Below are positions 33,316 through 42,436 of a stretch of DNA of 64,000 nucleotides, piece by piece. A model generated the notes under the pieces. It worked only from the letters and a program-made list of their open reading frames with translations, was not told where the DNA came from and did not search any database. The position numbers were made by a program, and so were the translations under genes. Each line of letters begins with the position of its first letter. Within the stretch, counting starts at the first letter, position 1. The DNA is from CAILZL01 sp050181835. GTDB lineage: Bacteria > Pseudomonadota > Gammaproteobacteria > Steroidobacterales > Steroidobacteraceae. The stretch spans positions 37,002 through 101,001 of the forward strand of contig JBFXCU010000007.1 of the NCBI GenBank assembly GCA_050181835.1, in the 5' to 3' direction.

Positions 33316-35631
33316 ATGAGTAAACGTCGTAATTCGGAAAAGAATGAACCCAAAGAACAGGCGTCGCCAGCAGTGAAGTCGTCAAAGTCAACCGCAACAC
33401 AAGCACCCCGTAAGCGGGGCGGCGTGATCCTGCCCGATATTCTGGAGGCGCTGCGTAGTGCAGGGCAGCCACTGGCTTTGCCAGCGTTGGCTAGTATGTT
33501 GTCGATTGGCGGCAAGGCATCGCAGACTCGCTTGCAGCAACAACTGGCTGATTTGGAGCGTTCAGGCGAACTAGTCCGTAATCGTCGCGATGAATACTGT
33601 TTGCGAGAGCGCATTGGGCTGGTGGTGGGAACTGTTAGCGGCCATCGTGACGGGCATGGTTTTGTGCAACCAGATGATCGCTCGACGCCAGTGTTTCTGT
33701 CACATCGGCAGATGCAACAAGTGATGCATGGTGATCGGGTCTCGGCACGCATTACTGGCACCGATCGTCGTGGCCGACCGGAAGGCAGCATTGTTGATGT
33801 ATTGGAGCGCAGCACGCAGGAAATCGTTGGCCGCTTGTACGAAGATTCCGGTGTGTATTTTGTGGTACCAGACAATCCGCGCATCAGTCATCGAATTGTG
33901 GTACCAACCAAACAGCTACAAGGCGCGCGTGCCGGGCAGATTGTATTGCTGACGTTGATCGAGCAGCCAGGACGCAATGCCCAACCGCTTGGGCATGTCA
34001 CCCATATTCTAGGTGACCATGGTGCGCCGGGGATGGAGACCGATATTGCCATTCACGCGCATGGCTTACCCTGCGAATTCCCGGACGCCGTGGTGGCGGA
34101 GGCAAAAAAGTTTGGCGTTACGGTAAATGCCGCTGCCAAACGTAATCGTCTCGACTTGCGCAATTTACCGTTAGTTACCATTGATGGTGAAGATGCGCGT
34201 GACTTTGATGATGCGGTGTATTGCGAACCGGTACGCGGTGGCTGGCGTCTGTTGGTAGCGATTGCCGATGTCGGGCACTACGTGGCGCTGGGCAGTGAAC
34301 TTGATGCAGAAGCAGCGCAGCGGGGCACATCGGTTTATTTTCCGAATCGCGTTATCCCCATGCTGCCGGAGGCTTTATCGAATGGCTTGTGTTCACTTAA
34401 CCCTGAGGTAGATCGGTTATGCATGGTGTGCGAGATGCGGGTCTCACCGGCTGGAAAAATCACTCGCGCTGAATTTGCTGAAGCGGTGATGTGTTCAGCG
34501 GCACGATTTACCTATACCGAAGTGGCAGCATTTCTAGCTAATCCTGCCGCGCTGAATACCGCACAAGCACAGGCATTGGCAGCGCCTCTGCAGAATCTGC
34601 ATGCCGTCTTTAAAGCATTGTCCATTGCACGTGCTGAACGTCATGCGTTGGAGTTTGATTCGCCGGAGCTAAAGGCGCGCTTTGATCAGCAGGGCAAGGT
34701 AGCCGCGTTTGTCGAAGCGTCGCGTAACGATGCGCATCGATTGATTGAGGAATGCATGATTGCCGCCAATGTACAGGCGGCGAAGTTTCTCAAGAAGCAC
34801 AAAATCCCGACTTTGTATCGGGTACACGGCGCACCGGAAGAGGATCGTTTGGAAAAGCTACGCGAGTTTTTACGCAGCTTCGCCATCAGCCTGCCACAGG
34901 ATGGGCCAATCACTCCCGCAGACCTGAGCGCCGTATTAAGAAAAACCAATGCCAGTGATGAAGCGCGCCTGATCGAAACCGTGGTGGTGCGCTCACTACC
35001 ACAGGCGGTATACCAACCAGAGAATATCGGACATTTCGGATTGGCACTCAGTGAATATGCCCATTTCACCTCACCGATTCGACGCTATCCTGACCTGCTG
35101 GTGCATAGGGGGATACGCCACGTGCTGCGTGGTGGTACGGCAGAAGACTGGCCAGAAGCGCTGGGAAATATGGATGCGTTAGGTCAACAATGTTCAATGC
35201 TGGAGCGACGCGCAGATGATGCGACGCGCGATGCCATGGCTTGGTTGAAGTGTGAGTATATGCAGAATCGCATCGGTGACGAGTTCGACACGATAGTGAC
35301 GGGGGTGGTGGACTTCGGTCTGTTTGCGCAGGTTAAAGGCATGCAGATTGATGGGCTGATTCATGTCAGCAGCCTCGGTACAGATTACTTTCATCGCGAT
35401 AAATCCGGCTATCGCCTAGTCGGTGAACGTAGTGGTCGAGTCTTCAGACTGGGCGATTCGTTGCGCGTGCGGCTAATCAATGTTGTGATTGATGAGCGAA
35501 AAATTGATTTCGAGCTGGTGCAGGATCGCCAGGATGCCGTCAGACCGTCATCATCAAAACAATTTGCAAACAAACCAGGGCGCGGTTCGTTTCACGCACG
35601 TCGTGGCGGACAACGCCGGAGAGATAAATGA
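33316..35631 (+). CDS. rnr: Ribonuclease R
   Basis: 3'-5' processive exoribonuclease that degrades structured RNA and aids rRNA quality control. ATG 33316 (MSKRRNSEK) is preferred over GTG 33304, giving 771 residues. A basic N-terminal extension leads to a winged helix (about 30-95). Cold-shock domains follow. The RNB catalytic core has GEDARDFDDAVY near residue 291, with the Asp cluster that binds Mg2+. An S1 domain (about 655-735) and a Lys/Arg-rich tail ending RRGGQRRRDK complete it. The next gene rlmB overlaps by four bases, the conserved rnr-rlmB pair. Confidence 0.95.
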   Translation: MSKRRNSEKNEPKEQASPAVKSSKSTATQAPRKRGGVILPDILEALRSAGQPLALPALASMLSIGGKASQTRLQQQLADLERSGELVRNRRDEYCLRERIGLVVGTVSGHRDGHGFVQPDDRSTPVFLSHRQMQQVMHGDRVSARITGTDRRGRPEGSIVDVLERSTQEIVGRLYEDSGVYFVVPDNPRISHRIVVPTKQLQGARAGQIVLLTLIEQPGRNAQPLGHVTHILGDHGAPGMETDIAIHAHGLPCEFPDAVVAEAKKFGVTVNAAAKRNRLDLRNLPLVTIDGEDARDFDDAVYCEPVRGGWRLLVAIADVGHYVALGSELDAEAAQRGTSVYFPNRVIPMLPEALSNGLCSLNPEVDRLCMVCEMRVSPAGKITRAEFAEAVMCSAARFTYTEVAAFLANPAALNTAQAQALAAPLQNLHAVFKALSIARAERHALEFDSPELKARFDQQGKVAAFVEASRNDAHRLIEECMIAANVQAAKFLKKHKIPTLYRVHGAPEEDRLEKLREFLRSFAISLPQDGPITPADLSAVLRKTNASDEARLIETVVVRSLPQAVYQPENIGHFGLALSEYAHFTSPIRRYPDLLVHRGIRHVLRGGTAEDWPEALGNMDALGQQCSMLERRADDATRDAMAWLKCEYMQNRIGDEFDTIVTGVVDFGLFAQVKGMQIDGLIHVSSLGTDYFHRDKSGYRLVGERSGRVFRLGDSLRVRLINVVIDERKIDFELVQDRQDAVRPSSSKQFANKPGRGSFHARRGGQRRRDK

Positions 35632-36374
35632 GTGAAGCCAGTTTGGTGTTTGGTATGCACGCAGTGCGTACCTTGTTACAACGTCAAGCCGATAAAGTGG
35701 AACAATTGCTACTGGTGCGCGGTCGTGAAGATGCCCGCATGAGTGAGGTACTGCAACTGGCTCGTGATCATGCGGTCAAAGTGGAGTTCCGCAGCGCGCA
35801 TGATCTTGATCAGCTAGCTCGTGGTGAGCGGCATCAAGGTGTGTTGGCCAAGCTGGTGAAGGTGGATAACCTTGGCGAAGGTGCGTTGGATGAAATACTG
35901 GATAAAGCCGGTACAGTGCCATTGGTATTAGTGCTAGATGGGGTTACCGACCCCCATAATCTAGGTGCATGTTTACGCACTGCGGATGCCGCTGGGGTAC
36001 ACGCGGTTATCGTACCTCGTGATCGCGCCGCCGGTATGTCGCCTACTGTACGCAAGGTGGCGGCGGGTGCCGCAGAAACGGTGCCGCTGATTCAGGTGGT
36101 TAATCTGGCGCGTACGCTACGTTGGTTAAAAGAGCGCGGTTTCTGGCTGGTTGGGACAGACGATCAAGCCGCTATCGCATTGCATACTGCAAAATTGGCC
36201 GGGCCGCTGGCAGTTGTAATGGGTGCGGAAGGTGAGGGGATGCGTCGCCTCACCAAAGAAAATTGTGACTTGCTAGTCAACATCCCGATGCGGGGCGTGG
36301 TGGAAAGTTTGAACGTATCAGTGGCGACCGGAGTGATGTTGTACGAGGTGCTACGGCAGCGCACCTCGATCTGA
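35628..36374 (+). CDS. rlmB: 23S rRNA (guanosine-2251-2'-O)-methyltransferase RlmB
   Basis: SPOUT methyltransferase of the TrmH group. The N-terminal substrate-binding domain begins VFGMHAVRTLLQ. Motif 1 is LDGVTDPHNLGACLRTADAAG (about residues 103-123) with the catalytic Arg. Motif 2 is VVMGAEGEGMRRL, and motif 3 is NIPMRGVVESLNVSVATGVMLYE with the knot-forming C-terminus. The 248-residue length is normal. ATGA overlap with rnr shows coupling. It is convergent with prc, with only 19 bp between their stops. Confidence 0.95.
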   Translation: MSEASLVFGMHAVRTLLQRQADKVEQLLLVRGREDARMSEVLQLARDHAVKVEFRSAHDLDQLARGERHQGVLAKLVKVDNLGEGALDEILDKAGTVPLVLVLDGVTDPHNLGACLRTADAAGVHAVIVPRDRAAGMSPTVRKVAAGAAETVPLIQVVNLARTLRWLKERGFWLVGTDDQAAIALHTAKLAGPLAVVMGAEGEGMRRLTKENCDLLVNIPMRGVVESLNVSVATGVMLYEVLRQRTSI

Positions 36375-36393
36375 TCCATCCATTGTTTAATTA

Positions 36394-38577
36394 CTAGTGC
36401 GTAGTGTTGGTTGTTACCACTGTGGTTGCGTTGTGATCTGCAGCAATCAAGTTACTAACGTAGTCAGCGGTAATTTCTGCAGTTTCATTCAACAGAGCAT
36501 CTGGGGCGGCATCTTTTTTCTGCGCGTCCTGACCTTCTTGCTTCTCAAGCTCTTCCAGAGTGGCAACGGTAGCTTCGCCAAGACTTGAGCGTCGGGTGTT
36601 GGCGCGTTCTAGACGTGCTTTATCTACTGCTTCGCGCTGCTGTTGCCGCGTTTTCAAATTAAGTGAAATAACTTTTTCCTTGCGCAACTCATCGTACGCT
36701 GCAATGTTTTGCAGCAGGTACTGGTAGTTGGCATCGGCGGCGATCCGTTGGGCATGGTTGTTGAGCAAGCGATCAACCGTTGACTTCAAGCTATGACTTA
36801 AATTGCCTGCAGGTTCAAAACTGGCGGCACGGATACGATCCCAAGGTAAGGCGCTGTCCATGCTACTTTCACCGGTATCTTCGGTGCTAATTGCAGAGGG
36901 TAGAGAGATATCCGGTTCGACGCCACGATGCTGAGTACTCTCGCCAGTGATGCGATAAAACTTGCCAGTGGTGATGGTGAGCTGACCAAATCCGGCGTCT
37001 TTGCTAGTAGTGAATCGATCTAGTGGATTCACGGTTTGCACCGTGCCCTTGCCAAAACTCTGCTGACCAATAATCAAACCGCGCCCATAGTCCTGAATGG
37101 CGCCCGCAAAAATTTCTGATGCGGAAGCGCTGTATCTATCAATCAAGACTGTAAGCGGGCCATCCCACTCGACATGGCTGTCGGTGTCATCCAGCGCTTC
37201 GATTTGACCGCCAGTTTGCCGTACTTGTACTACTGGACCGGTGTTGATGAATAGGCCGGTCAAGCCAATGGCTTCTTGCAAATTGCCGCCGCCATCGGCG
37301 CGTAAGTCCATGACAATGGCTTGCACACCGACTTGTTTAAGTTCGGTTATCAACTTACTTACATCACGGGTCAGACTACGATAGTTAGGATCGCCGGCTT
37401 GCTGCGCATCGGAGTCTTGATAAAAACTGGGCACGGTGATGATGCCTATCTTGACGTCCTTGCCCTTACGCTTGACGGTGTGGATTGTTTGTTTGGCAGC
37501 ATATGACTCCATGGTGATCTTGTTGCGTACCAGGCTAATGACTTTTTCAGTTGATCCCGGAGCTGCGCCTGCCGGCAGTATTTGCAGACGCACCGTGGTG
37601 CCGCCTTTGCCGCGAATAAGTTGCACCACATCATCAATACGCCAGCCAGTGACATCCACCAATTTGGCTGTCGTGCCTTCACCTACCGCAGTGATACGAT
37701 CATTGGCGTTAATCAGTCCACTGACCGCCGCTGCACCGCCGGCGATGACGCCCTGTACCACCACAAAATCATCTACCACGGATAACGATGCGCCAATCCC
37801 CTCATAAGAAAGGCTCATTGCAATCTTGAATTCATTTGAATCGCGTGGTGAAAAGTAGTTGGAGTGCGGATCAAATACATGCACGAACGAATTCATGAAT
37901 ACATCAAAGACATCGTCACCGCTGGTCTTGTCCATGTTTTTTAGCGCACGCGTGTAGCGCTTTTCCAGCGCTTCTTTGGCTTCTTGCCAAGTCTTACCGG
38001 TCAGCATTAGCGACAACGCATCATTCTTTACGCGTTTGCGCCATAGCTCGTTCATCATCTCGATATCATCTAGCCATGGGGCTTTAGTCCGGTCATAGTC
38101 GAAAGACTCATCAAGCGTAAAGTCAGGCTCGGTTTTCAGCAGTTCAAGCGCATAGTTGATACGCTCCTTATTGCGGGATTGGAACCGATTGTAGACTGCA
38201 AACGCGGGGTCAATATTGCCATTGAGAATGGCATCATCCAGTTGGTATCGAATGCGCTCGAACTCTTTGATGTCACTGGCCAGAAAATAACTACGTGCCG
38301 GATCCAAGTTGGACAGGTAGCGATCCAGCATGACTGATGAAAATGGGTCATTGATGCTGGTTTGCCGATAGTGGGCTCGTTCCATTATTGCGCTGACCAA
38401 GCGACTTACCTGACGTTGCCGGTCGGTGGCGGCGTAGCTACCTTCTGTATTGGCCACTGCTACGTTTAGCGGCAATTGCGAAGACGCTGATAATCCCAGC
38501 GCCAACACAGCCATGGCGGTGCCACTCAACCACAGGCTGCGTTTATGAAGGTATTGGTTACTGCTGGAAGAAGTCAT
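36394..38577 (-). CDS. prc: Tail-specific (C-terminal processing) protease Prc
   Basis: Periplasmic S41 serine protease that trims C-termini and controls cell-wall hydrolases. The start at 38577 (MTSSSSNQ) gives 727 residues with an N-terminal membrane anchor or signal LWLSGTAMAVLALGLSASSQL. The tail-specific N-domain spans about 45-225. A PDZ domain (about 230-320) has LSYEGIGASLSVVDDFVVVQGV. The catalytic dyad is Ser in DRYSASASEIFAG and Lys in QSFGKGTVQ. A DUF3340-type C-terminal helical domain follows. It is slightly longer than the E. coli protein. Convergent with rlmB. Confidence 0.93.
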   Translation of the reverse strand: MTSSSSNQYLHKRSLWLSGTAMAVLALGLSASSQLPLNVAVANTEGSYAATDRQRQVSRLVSAIMERAHYRQTSINDPFSSVMLDRYLSNLDPARSYFLASDIKEFERIRYQLDDAILNGNIDPAFAVYNRFQSRNKERINYALELLKTEPDFTLDESFDYDRTKAPWLDDIEMMNELWRKRVKNDALSLMLTGKTWQEAKEALEKRYTRALKNMDKTSGDDVFDVFMNSFVHVFDPHSNYFSPRDSNEFKIAMSLSYEGIGASLSVVDDFVVVQGVIAGGAAAVSGLINANDRITAVGEGTTAKLVDVTGWRIDDVVQLIRGKGGTTVRLQILPAGAAPGSTEKVISLVRNKITMESYAAKQTIHTVKRKGKDVKIGIITVPSFYQDSDAQQAGDPNYRSLTRDVSKLITELKQVGVQAIVMDLRADGGGNLQEAIGLTGLFINTGPVVQVRQTGGQIEALDDTDSHVEWDGPLTVLIDRYSASASEIFAGAIQDYGRGLIIGQQSFGKGTVQTVNPLDRFTTSKDAGFGQLTITTGKFYRITGESTQHRGVEPDISLPSAISTEDTGESSMDSALPWDRIRAASFEPAGNLSHSLKSTVDRLLNNHAQRIAADANYQYLLQNIAAYDELRKEKVISLNLKTRQQQREAVDKARLERANTRRSSLGEATVATLEELEKQEGQDAQKKDAAPDALLNETAEITADYVSNLIAADHNATTVVTTNTTH

Positions 38578-38702
38578 TAGACTGCTACACTCACTGTTTA
38601 ATGCTTCTGCCAGAGTAGGGGTGAGTGATAAGGCAATCAAGCCTGTATAGCGACTTTATGCCGGATTTTTGTGACAAATAGTTAATACGCAGGAAGTATC
38701 CA

Positions 38703-38990
38703 TTGGGACCGTTAGCCGCCTTGACCGCCATCATTTTCGGATCAGCTGTCGCCATTAGCTTTAGTTTGTGTGCAGTGTTGGTCATTTTCTGGGTGATTCA
38801 CGCAGACATCGCGCAAATTGGCGTAGAGATAGGGCAGTTACCGTTCTATTGTCTGGGATTTTTGGCGCTGGCGGGTGTTTCGGGCTCTGCCATGTTCAGT
38901 TTGGCGAAAAACCTGTGGTGGCGTTGGCGTGCGCAAGCAGCTATGTGGGTATCGTTGGCTGGGGGCGTGCTCCTGATCTGGTTACGCTAG
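38703..38990 (+). CDS. Small three-helix membrane protein, unknown function
   Basis: A 95-residue protein starting at TTG 38703 (MGPLAALTAIIFGSAVAISF) with AGGAAG 6-11 bases upstream, which decides this start. Three hydrophobic helices: residues 4-30, 45-66 (LPFYCLGFLALAGVSGSAMFSL) and 79-94. A short basic loop WWRWRAQ lies between helices 2 and 3. It is divergent from prc. No function is recognised. Confidence 0.6.
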   Translation: MGPLAALTAIIFGSAVAISFSLCAVLVIFWVIHADIAQIGVEIGQLPFYCLGFLALAGVSGSAMFSLAKNLWWRWRAQAAMWVSLAGGVLLIWLR

Positions 38991-39020
38991 TTACACACTA
39001 AGTCAGTGTCAGCTGGCTTA

Positions 39021-39290
39021 TCAGCGCGGAACTCGCGACCATGTGTTGCGTTTGTCAAAAGCACCGCTGTTGTAAGGGTCAAAGCTTTGGTTTTTCTCTT
39101 GATCTAGGGATGGCTTATCGAGCGCCTTGTTAGGCTCTACACTGGGGCGGTTATGCAAACGGCTTTGTTGCGTACCAGTAAGGCTTTTCGGTGCTGCAGT
39201 TGGTGGCGAAAAAGCTGCAGTCTTGGGCTGATTTTGAGCGAGCCTAAGTTGAGTTGCAGGCGCTGAGTAGAAGCGGTTTCCGTTGCTCAT
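39021..39290 (-). CDS. Small disordered protein of unknown function
   Basis: An 89-residue, Pro/Gln/Asn-rich, hydrophilic protein starting MSNGNRFYSAPATQLRLAQ and ending FDPYNSGAFDKRNTWSRVPR. The C-terminal F-x-P-Y-N-S-G-x-F-D-x-x-x-x-W block resembles a conserved tail of short uncharacterised gammaproteobacterial proteins. No signal peptide or membrane helix. No strong ribosome site is seen. It stands alone on the minus strand. Confidence 0.5.
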   Translation of the reverse strand: MSNGNRFYSAPATQLRLAQNQPKTAAFSPPTAAPKSLTGTQQSRLHNRPSVEPNKALDKPSLDQEKNQSFDPYNSGAFDKRNTWSRVPR

Positions 39291-39457
39291 AAAGCTAAGT
39301 GATGGTTGTCAAAAACAAGGGTATTGAATCACGCCCGCAGTCTACTGTTGCTGAATGAGACAGGCCTATAGAAGACAAAGCGATTTATGTTTTATCGTGT
39401 TGAATCTGTGATGCCAGTCACACTGAATCAGCATACACGCTTTATATCTGCCTCTAA

Positions 39458-39772
39458 TCATGCGCCAAGGCGAGGTTCGCGGCGCGTCGGTAGTTTTTGT
39501 GTAGATGGCTTGGCTGAGCTAACACTTGTCATGCGTAGGACCAACCTGATCAGCAGCACAGCACTGGGAGGGGCAAGCGCCAATACCCATGCAGAGGGTT
39601 GCAATTGCTGCAATCCTTGCAAAGTGCTGGTGTACATACCGGCGAAACCAGATGCGTGAGGGCCAAATAGTTTTGTCCCCACCAAATAAATCAATGCGGG
39701 TAACAGCAACAAACTCAGCAGGCCGACAACCACAACCAGCAACAGCTCGGTACGAAGGGAAAATGTTTTCAT
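39458..39772 (-). CDS. Membrane protein of unknown function, divergent from oxidoreductase
   Basis: A 104-residue protein: MKTFSLRTELLLVVVVGLLS then LLLLPALIYLVGTKLFGP (helices 1 and 2 merged, residues 8-33) and a second region WVLALAPPSAVLLIRLVLRM (about 62-81), with a basic C-terminus. The frame is open further upstream to 40141, but that extension lies inside the oxidoreductase gene on the other strand and is rejected. Start 39772 is 90 bp from the divergent oxidoreductase start. Function unknown. Confidence 0.6.
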   Translation of the reverse strand: MKTFSLRTELLLVVVVGLLSLLLLPALIYLVGTKLFGPHASGFAGMYTSTLQGLQQLQPSAWVLALAPPSAVLLIRLVLRMTSVSSAKPSTQKLPTRREPRLGA

Positions 39773-39862
39773 ATGATGGTGCAACTCAAGTCGGACTGCC
39801 GATTTGCTGCATCTTCCAGTAAAGTGCCGCCGCATTGCAATTCCTTGATCAGAGAAACACAT

Positions 39863-40825
39863 ATGAATACTGCCGTGACCCAACCACTTCGTACCGCCGT
39901 CATTGGGGTTGGGTATCTGGGACGGTTTCATGCGCAGAAATACCGTGAGTTGCCCAATTCGAAATTGGTTGCCGTGGTAGATAGCGTGCCAGCGGCGGCG
40001 CAGCAGGTAGCGAATGAACTCGGTGTAGCCGCTGTATCCGACTATCGCGAGTTGTTGGGTAAGGTTGATGCGGTCAGCATTGTGGTGCCCACGCCATTGC
40101 ATTTCGCTGTGGCGGAAGCTTTTCTCGCGCACGGCGTGCATGTGCTGGTGGAAAAACCGATAACTGAAACTATTGCGCAGGCACAGCGACTGATTGATCT
40201 GGCCAAACTTAAATACTGCGTACTACAAGTGGGGCATCTGGAGCGCTTCAATCCGGCAATCCAGGCTGCGGCCAAACTGATCGATACACCACGCTTTATC
40301 GAATCGCATCGTCTAGCGCCCTTCAAGCAGCGTGGTACCGATGTGAGCGTGGTATTGGATCTGATGATCCACGATATTGATCTGATTCAGGAATTGGTGG
40401 GGAAGCCTATTGCCAGCATCGATGCGGTGGGCGCGCAGGTGTTTTCTCAGGACATCGATATTGCCAATGCGCGCATTCGTTTTGAAGGTGGCTGCGTCGT
40501 CAATACCACCGCGAGCCGGGTCAGCCTCAAACAGGAACGCAAAATGCGCATCTTCCAAGACGATGCCTACCTATCGATTGACCTGCAACAGAAAATATTG
40601 AGCGTGGTTAGCAAAAAGCTACCCGGGCCAGTGGATTCGCCATCGCAAGTGGCGATTGACGAACAATCATTCGATCAGGGCGATGCGTTGCGTAGCGAAA
40701 TCGCGGCGTTTCTACACTCAGTACAGACGGGCGGTGCGCCAGTGGTCAGTGGTGAGGATGGGTTACGCGCGCTGGCGACAGCGATCCAGATTACCGAATT
40801 GCTGGCCCAGCAGCAGCAATCCTGA
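39863..40825 (+). CDS. Gfo/Idh/MocA-family NAD(P)-dependent oxidoreductase
   Basis: A 320-residue enzyme starting MNTAVTQPLRTAVIGVGYLG, with Rossmann G-x-G-x-x-G at about residues 15-20. Family motifs: VSIVVPTPLHFAVAEAFL, then HVLVEKPITET with the Glu-Lys-Pro cofactor and catalytic Lys, and VGHLERFNPAI. The C-terminal domain has DLMIHDIDL. The G-H-x-E-R-F-N-P and M-x-H-D-I-D-L pattern is that of sugar-type oxidoreductases (UDP-sugar or lipid-linked sugar metabolism), but the substrate is not determinable. The longer in-frame start at 39773 is not supported. Confidence 0.88.
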   Translation: MNTAVTQPLRTAVIGVGYLGRFHAQKYRELPNSKLVAVVDSVPAAAQQVANELGVAAVSDYRELLGKVDAVSIVVPTPLHFAVAEAFLAHGVHVLVEKPITETIAQAQRLIDLAKLKYCVLQVGHLERFNPAIQAAAKLIDTPRFIESHRLAPFKQRGTDVSVVLDLMIHDIDLIQELVGKPIASIDAVGAQVFSQDIDIANARIRFEGGCVVNTTASRVSLKQERKMRIFQDDAYLSIDLQQKILSVVSKKLPGPVDSPSQVAIDEQSFDQGDALRSEIAAFLHSVQTGGAPVVSGEDGLRALATAIQITELLAQQQQS

Positions 40826-40832
40826 TTTTAAC

Positions 40833-41099
40833 TCACTCCAGCCATTGCTTACGGCGACGTTTGCCGCCGTGTTGTTCGCGCTCGCCGATATCATAATCGT
40901 CAAAGTCTGATACCTGTTCGGCGGTGAATTTTTGTTCGCGATATTTTTCCAACCTGCGCCAAGCAGGCTCCTCCTGTGACACAGTGCCACGTTTGGAACG
41001 TCCAATGTCTTCGATCAAAGATTCGTACTTGGAATCATCGCTATCTGCGCCGACCAAGTCAGCGTCCTCATCAAAATCGTCTTCCGGCTTTTCGCTCAT
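40833..41099 (-). CDS. Small acidic protein, PA3496-like
   Basis: An 88-residue protein with an acidic N-terminus (MSEKPEDDFDEDADLVGADSD), a middle helix PAWRRLEKYREQK, and SDFDDYDIGERE before a basic tail GGKRRRKQWLE. The W-x-x-L/I-E-x-x-x-E block preceded by acidic sequence resembles small proteins of the PA3496 type, one of which is also encoded at 59819-60043. The role is unknown. It is convergent with the oxidoreductase, with 7 bp between the stops. Confidence 0.55.
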   Translation of the reverse strand: MSEKPEDDFDEDADLVGADSDDSKYESLIEDIGRSKRGTVSQEEPAWRRLEKYREQKFTAEQVSDFDDYDIGEREQHGGKRRRKQWLE

Positions 41100-41200
41100 G
41101 AAGTGAACCGTAGTGATCGAACAGTAAAGTTGCGGGTAGGTAAATTTATATTTGTATTTTCTGAATCACGCAAGTTTTGTTTTTGGTGACCCTAATTGGC

Positions 41201-42427
41201 TTATCTGACCAGCTCGTTCAATTGGAAGATCGGTAGCAACATGGCGAGTACGATAAACAGTACCAGCCCAGCCATAGCGACAATCATTAATGGGCCAAGA
41301 ATACCGACGAACGCGCCTAGTACCGCGTCCATTTCGCGCTCCTGATTGGCGGCAGCACGATCCAGCATGGCTTCTAGCTCGCCGCTGGATTCACCGCTGG
41401 AAATAAGGTGAATCATCATGGGTGGAAACTGCTTGGTGGCACCCAAGGAACGACCAATGGGCGAGCCTTCGCGCACCTTTACGGCAGCAGCTTGCACTGC
41501 CTCGCGCATTGGTAAATTACTCACCACTTCGCCGGAGATACGCAGGGCGTCAAGTACCGGCACCGCGCTGGACGTCAGTGTGGCCAGTGTGCGTGCAAAG
41601 CGGGTGGTGTTAGTGCCGCGTACCACACGGCCTAACAGTGGCACACGCAGCAGGAAGGCATGAAAGCGGCGCCGATTGGCTTCGATGCGCAGCGACCGAT
41701 TGAACAAGATGCCGCCTATCACTAAGGTCGCCAGCAACAGCAATCCCCAATCACGCATGAAGTCCGAGAAAGCCATCAGGATGCGTGTCATCAATGGCAG
41801 GGCGGCCTTGGCGTTATCAAACTGCTTGACGATTTTAGGCACTACATAGGTGAGCATTAGCATCACGATGCCCGAGCACACCGTAAACAGCAGCACTGGA
41901 TACAGCATGGCATTGATGGTGCGGCTGCGTAATTGCTCGCGTGATTCGGTGTAATCCGCCAAGCGTTCCAGCACCGTATCCAGGTGGCCGGATTGTTCGC
42001 CAGCAGCCACCGTTGCCCGATATATTTCTGGAAATGAACTAGGGAAGTCACTCAGGCCATCAGCCAGTGGATGCCCTTCTAAGACTTTGGCACGCACGCC
42101 CATGAAGACGCTGCGCACGTGTGCCTGCTCGGTTTGTTCCGAGACGGCTAATAGGGATTCTTCCAATGGCAGGCTAGCGCGTACCAAGGTGGAGAGTTGG
42201 CGAGTGACCAGCGCCAGCTCATAGGCACTCAGACGTTTAGTACGCTTAGTGCTGAAGCGACTGGCTCGATCACTGCGAGCCTCACGGCGTTGTACTTCTT
42301 CGACACTGATTGGCAGCAGGCTTTGGTCGCGCAATAGCTGCCGTACCTGTTTGGCAGTATCGCCTTCCAGAATGCCCTGCCGCTCCTGACCAGTCGTGTC
42401 CAGTGCAGTATATTGGAATGCGCCCAT
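41201..42427 (-). CDS. gspF: Type II secretion inner-membrane protein GspF
   Basis: A 408-residue polytopic protein of the T2SS assembly platform that contacts the ATPase GspE. It starts MGAFQYTALDTTGQERQGILEGDTAKQVRQLL, the typical GspF N-terminus. Two T2SSF cytoplasmic domains (about 70-195 and 273-395) flank membrane helices near 170-190, 222-242 and 376-398. It ends in a helix MLLPIFQLNELV. It begins 9 bp after gspE on the minus strand. No gspG-like pseudopilin gene follows, which is unusual. Confidence 0.93.
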   Translation of the reverse strand: MGAFQYTALDTTGQERQGILEGDTAKQVRQLLRDQSLLPISVEEVQRREARSDRASRFSTKRTKRLSAYELALVTRQLSTLVRASLPLEESLLAVSEQTEQAHVRSVFMGVRAKVLEGHPLADGLSDFPSSFPEIYRATVAAGEQSGHLDTVLERLADYTESREQLRSRTINAMLYPVLLFTVCSGIVMLMLTYVVPKIVKQFDNAKAALPLMTRILMAFSDFMRDWGLLLLATLVIGGILFNRSLRIEANRRRFHAFLLRVPLLGRVVRGTNTTRFARTLATLTSSAVPVLDALRISGEVVSNLPMREAVQAAAVKVREGSPIGRSLGATKQFPPMMIHLISSGESSGELEAMLDRAAANQEREMDAVLGAFVGILGPLMIVAMAGLVLFIVLAMLLPIFQLNELVR

Positions 42428-42436
42428 TTGATCGGC

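Noticed and set aside
39458..40141. A 227-codon minus-strand frame
   Set aside because: The first 123 codons are antisense to the Gfo/Idh/MocA gene; only the part from 39772 has membrane-protein character.
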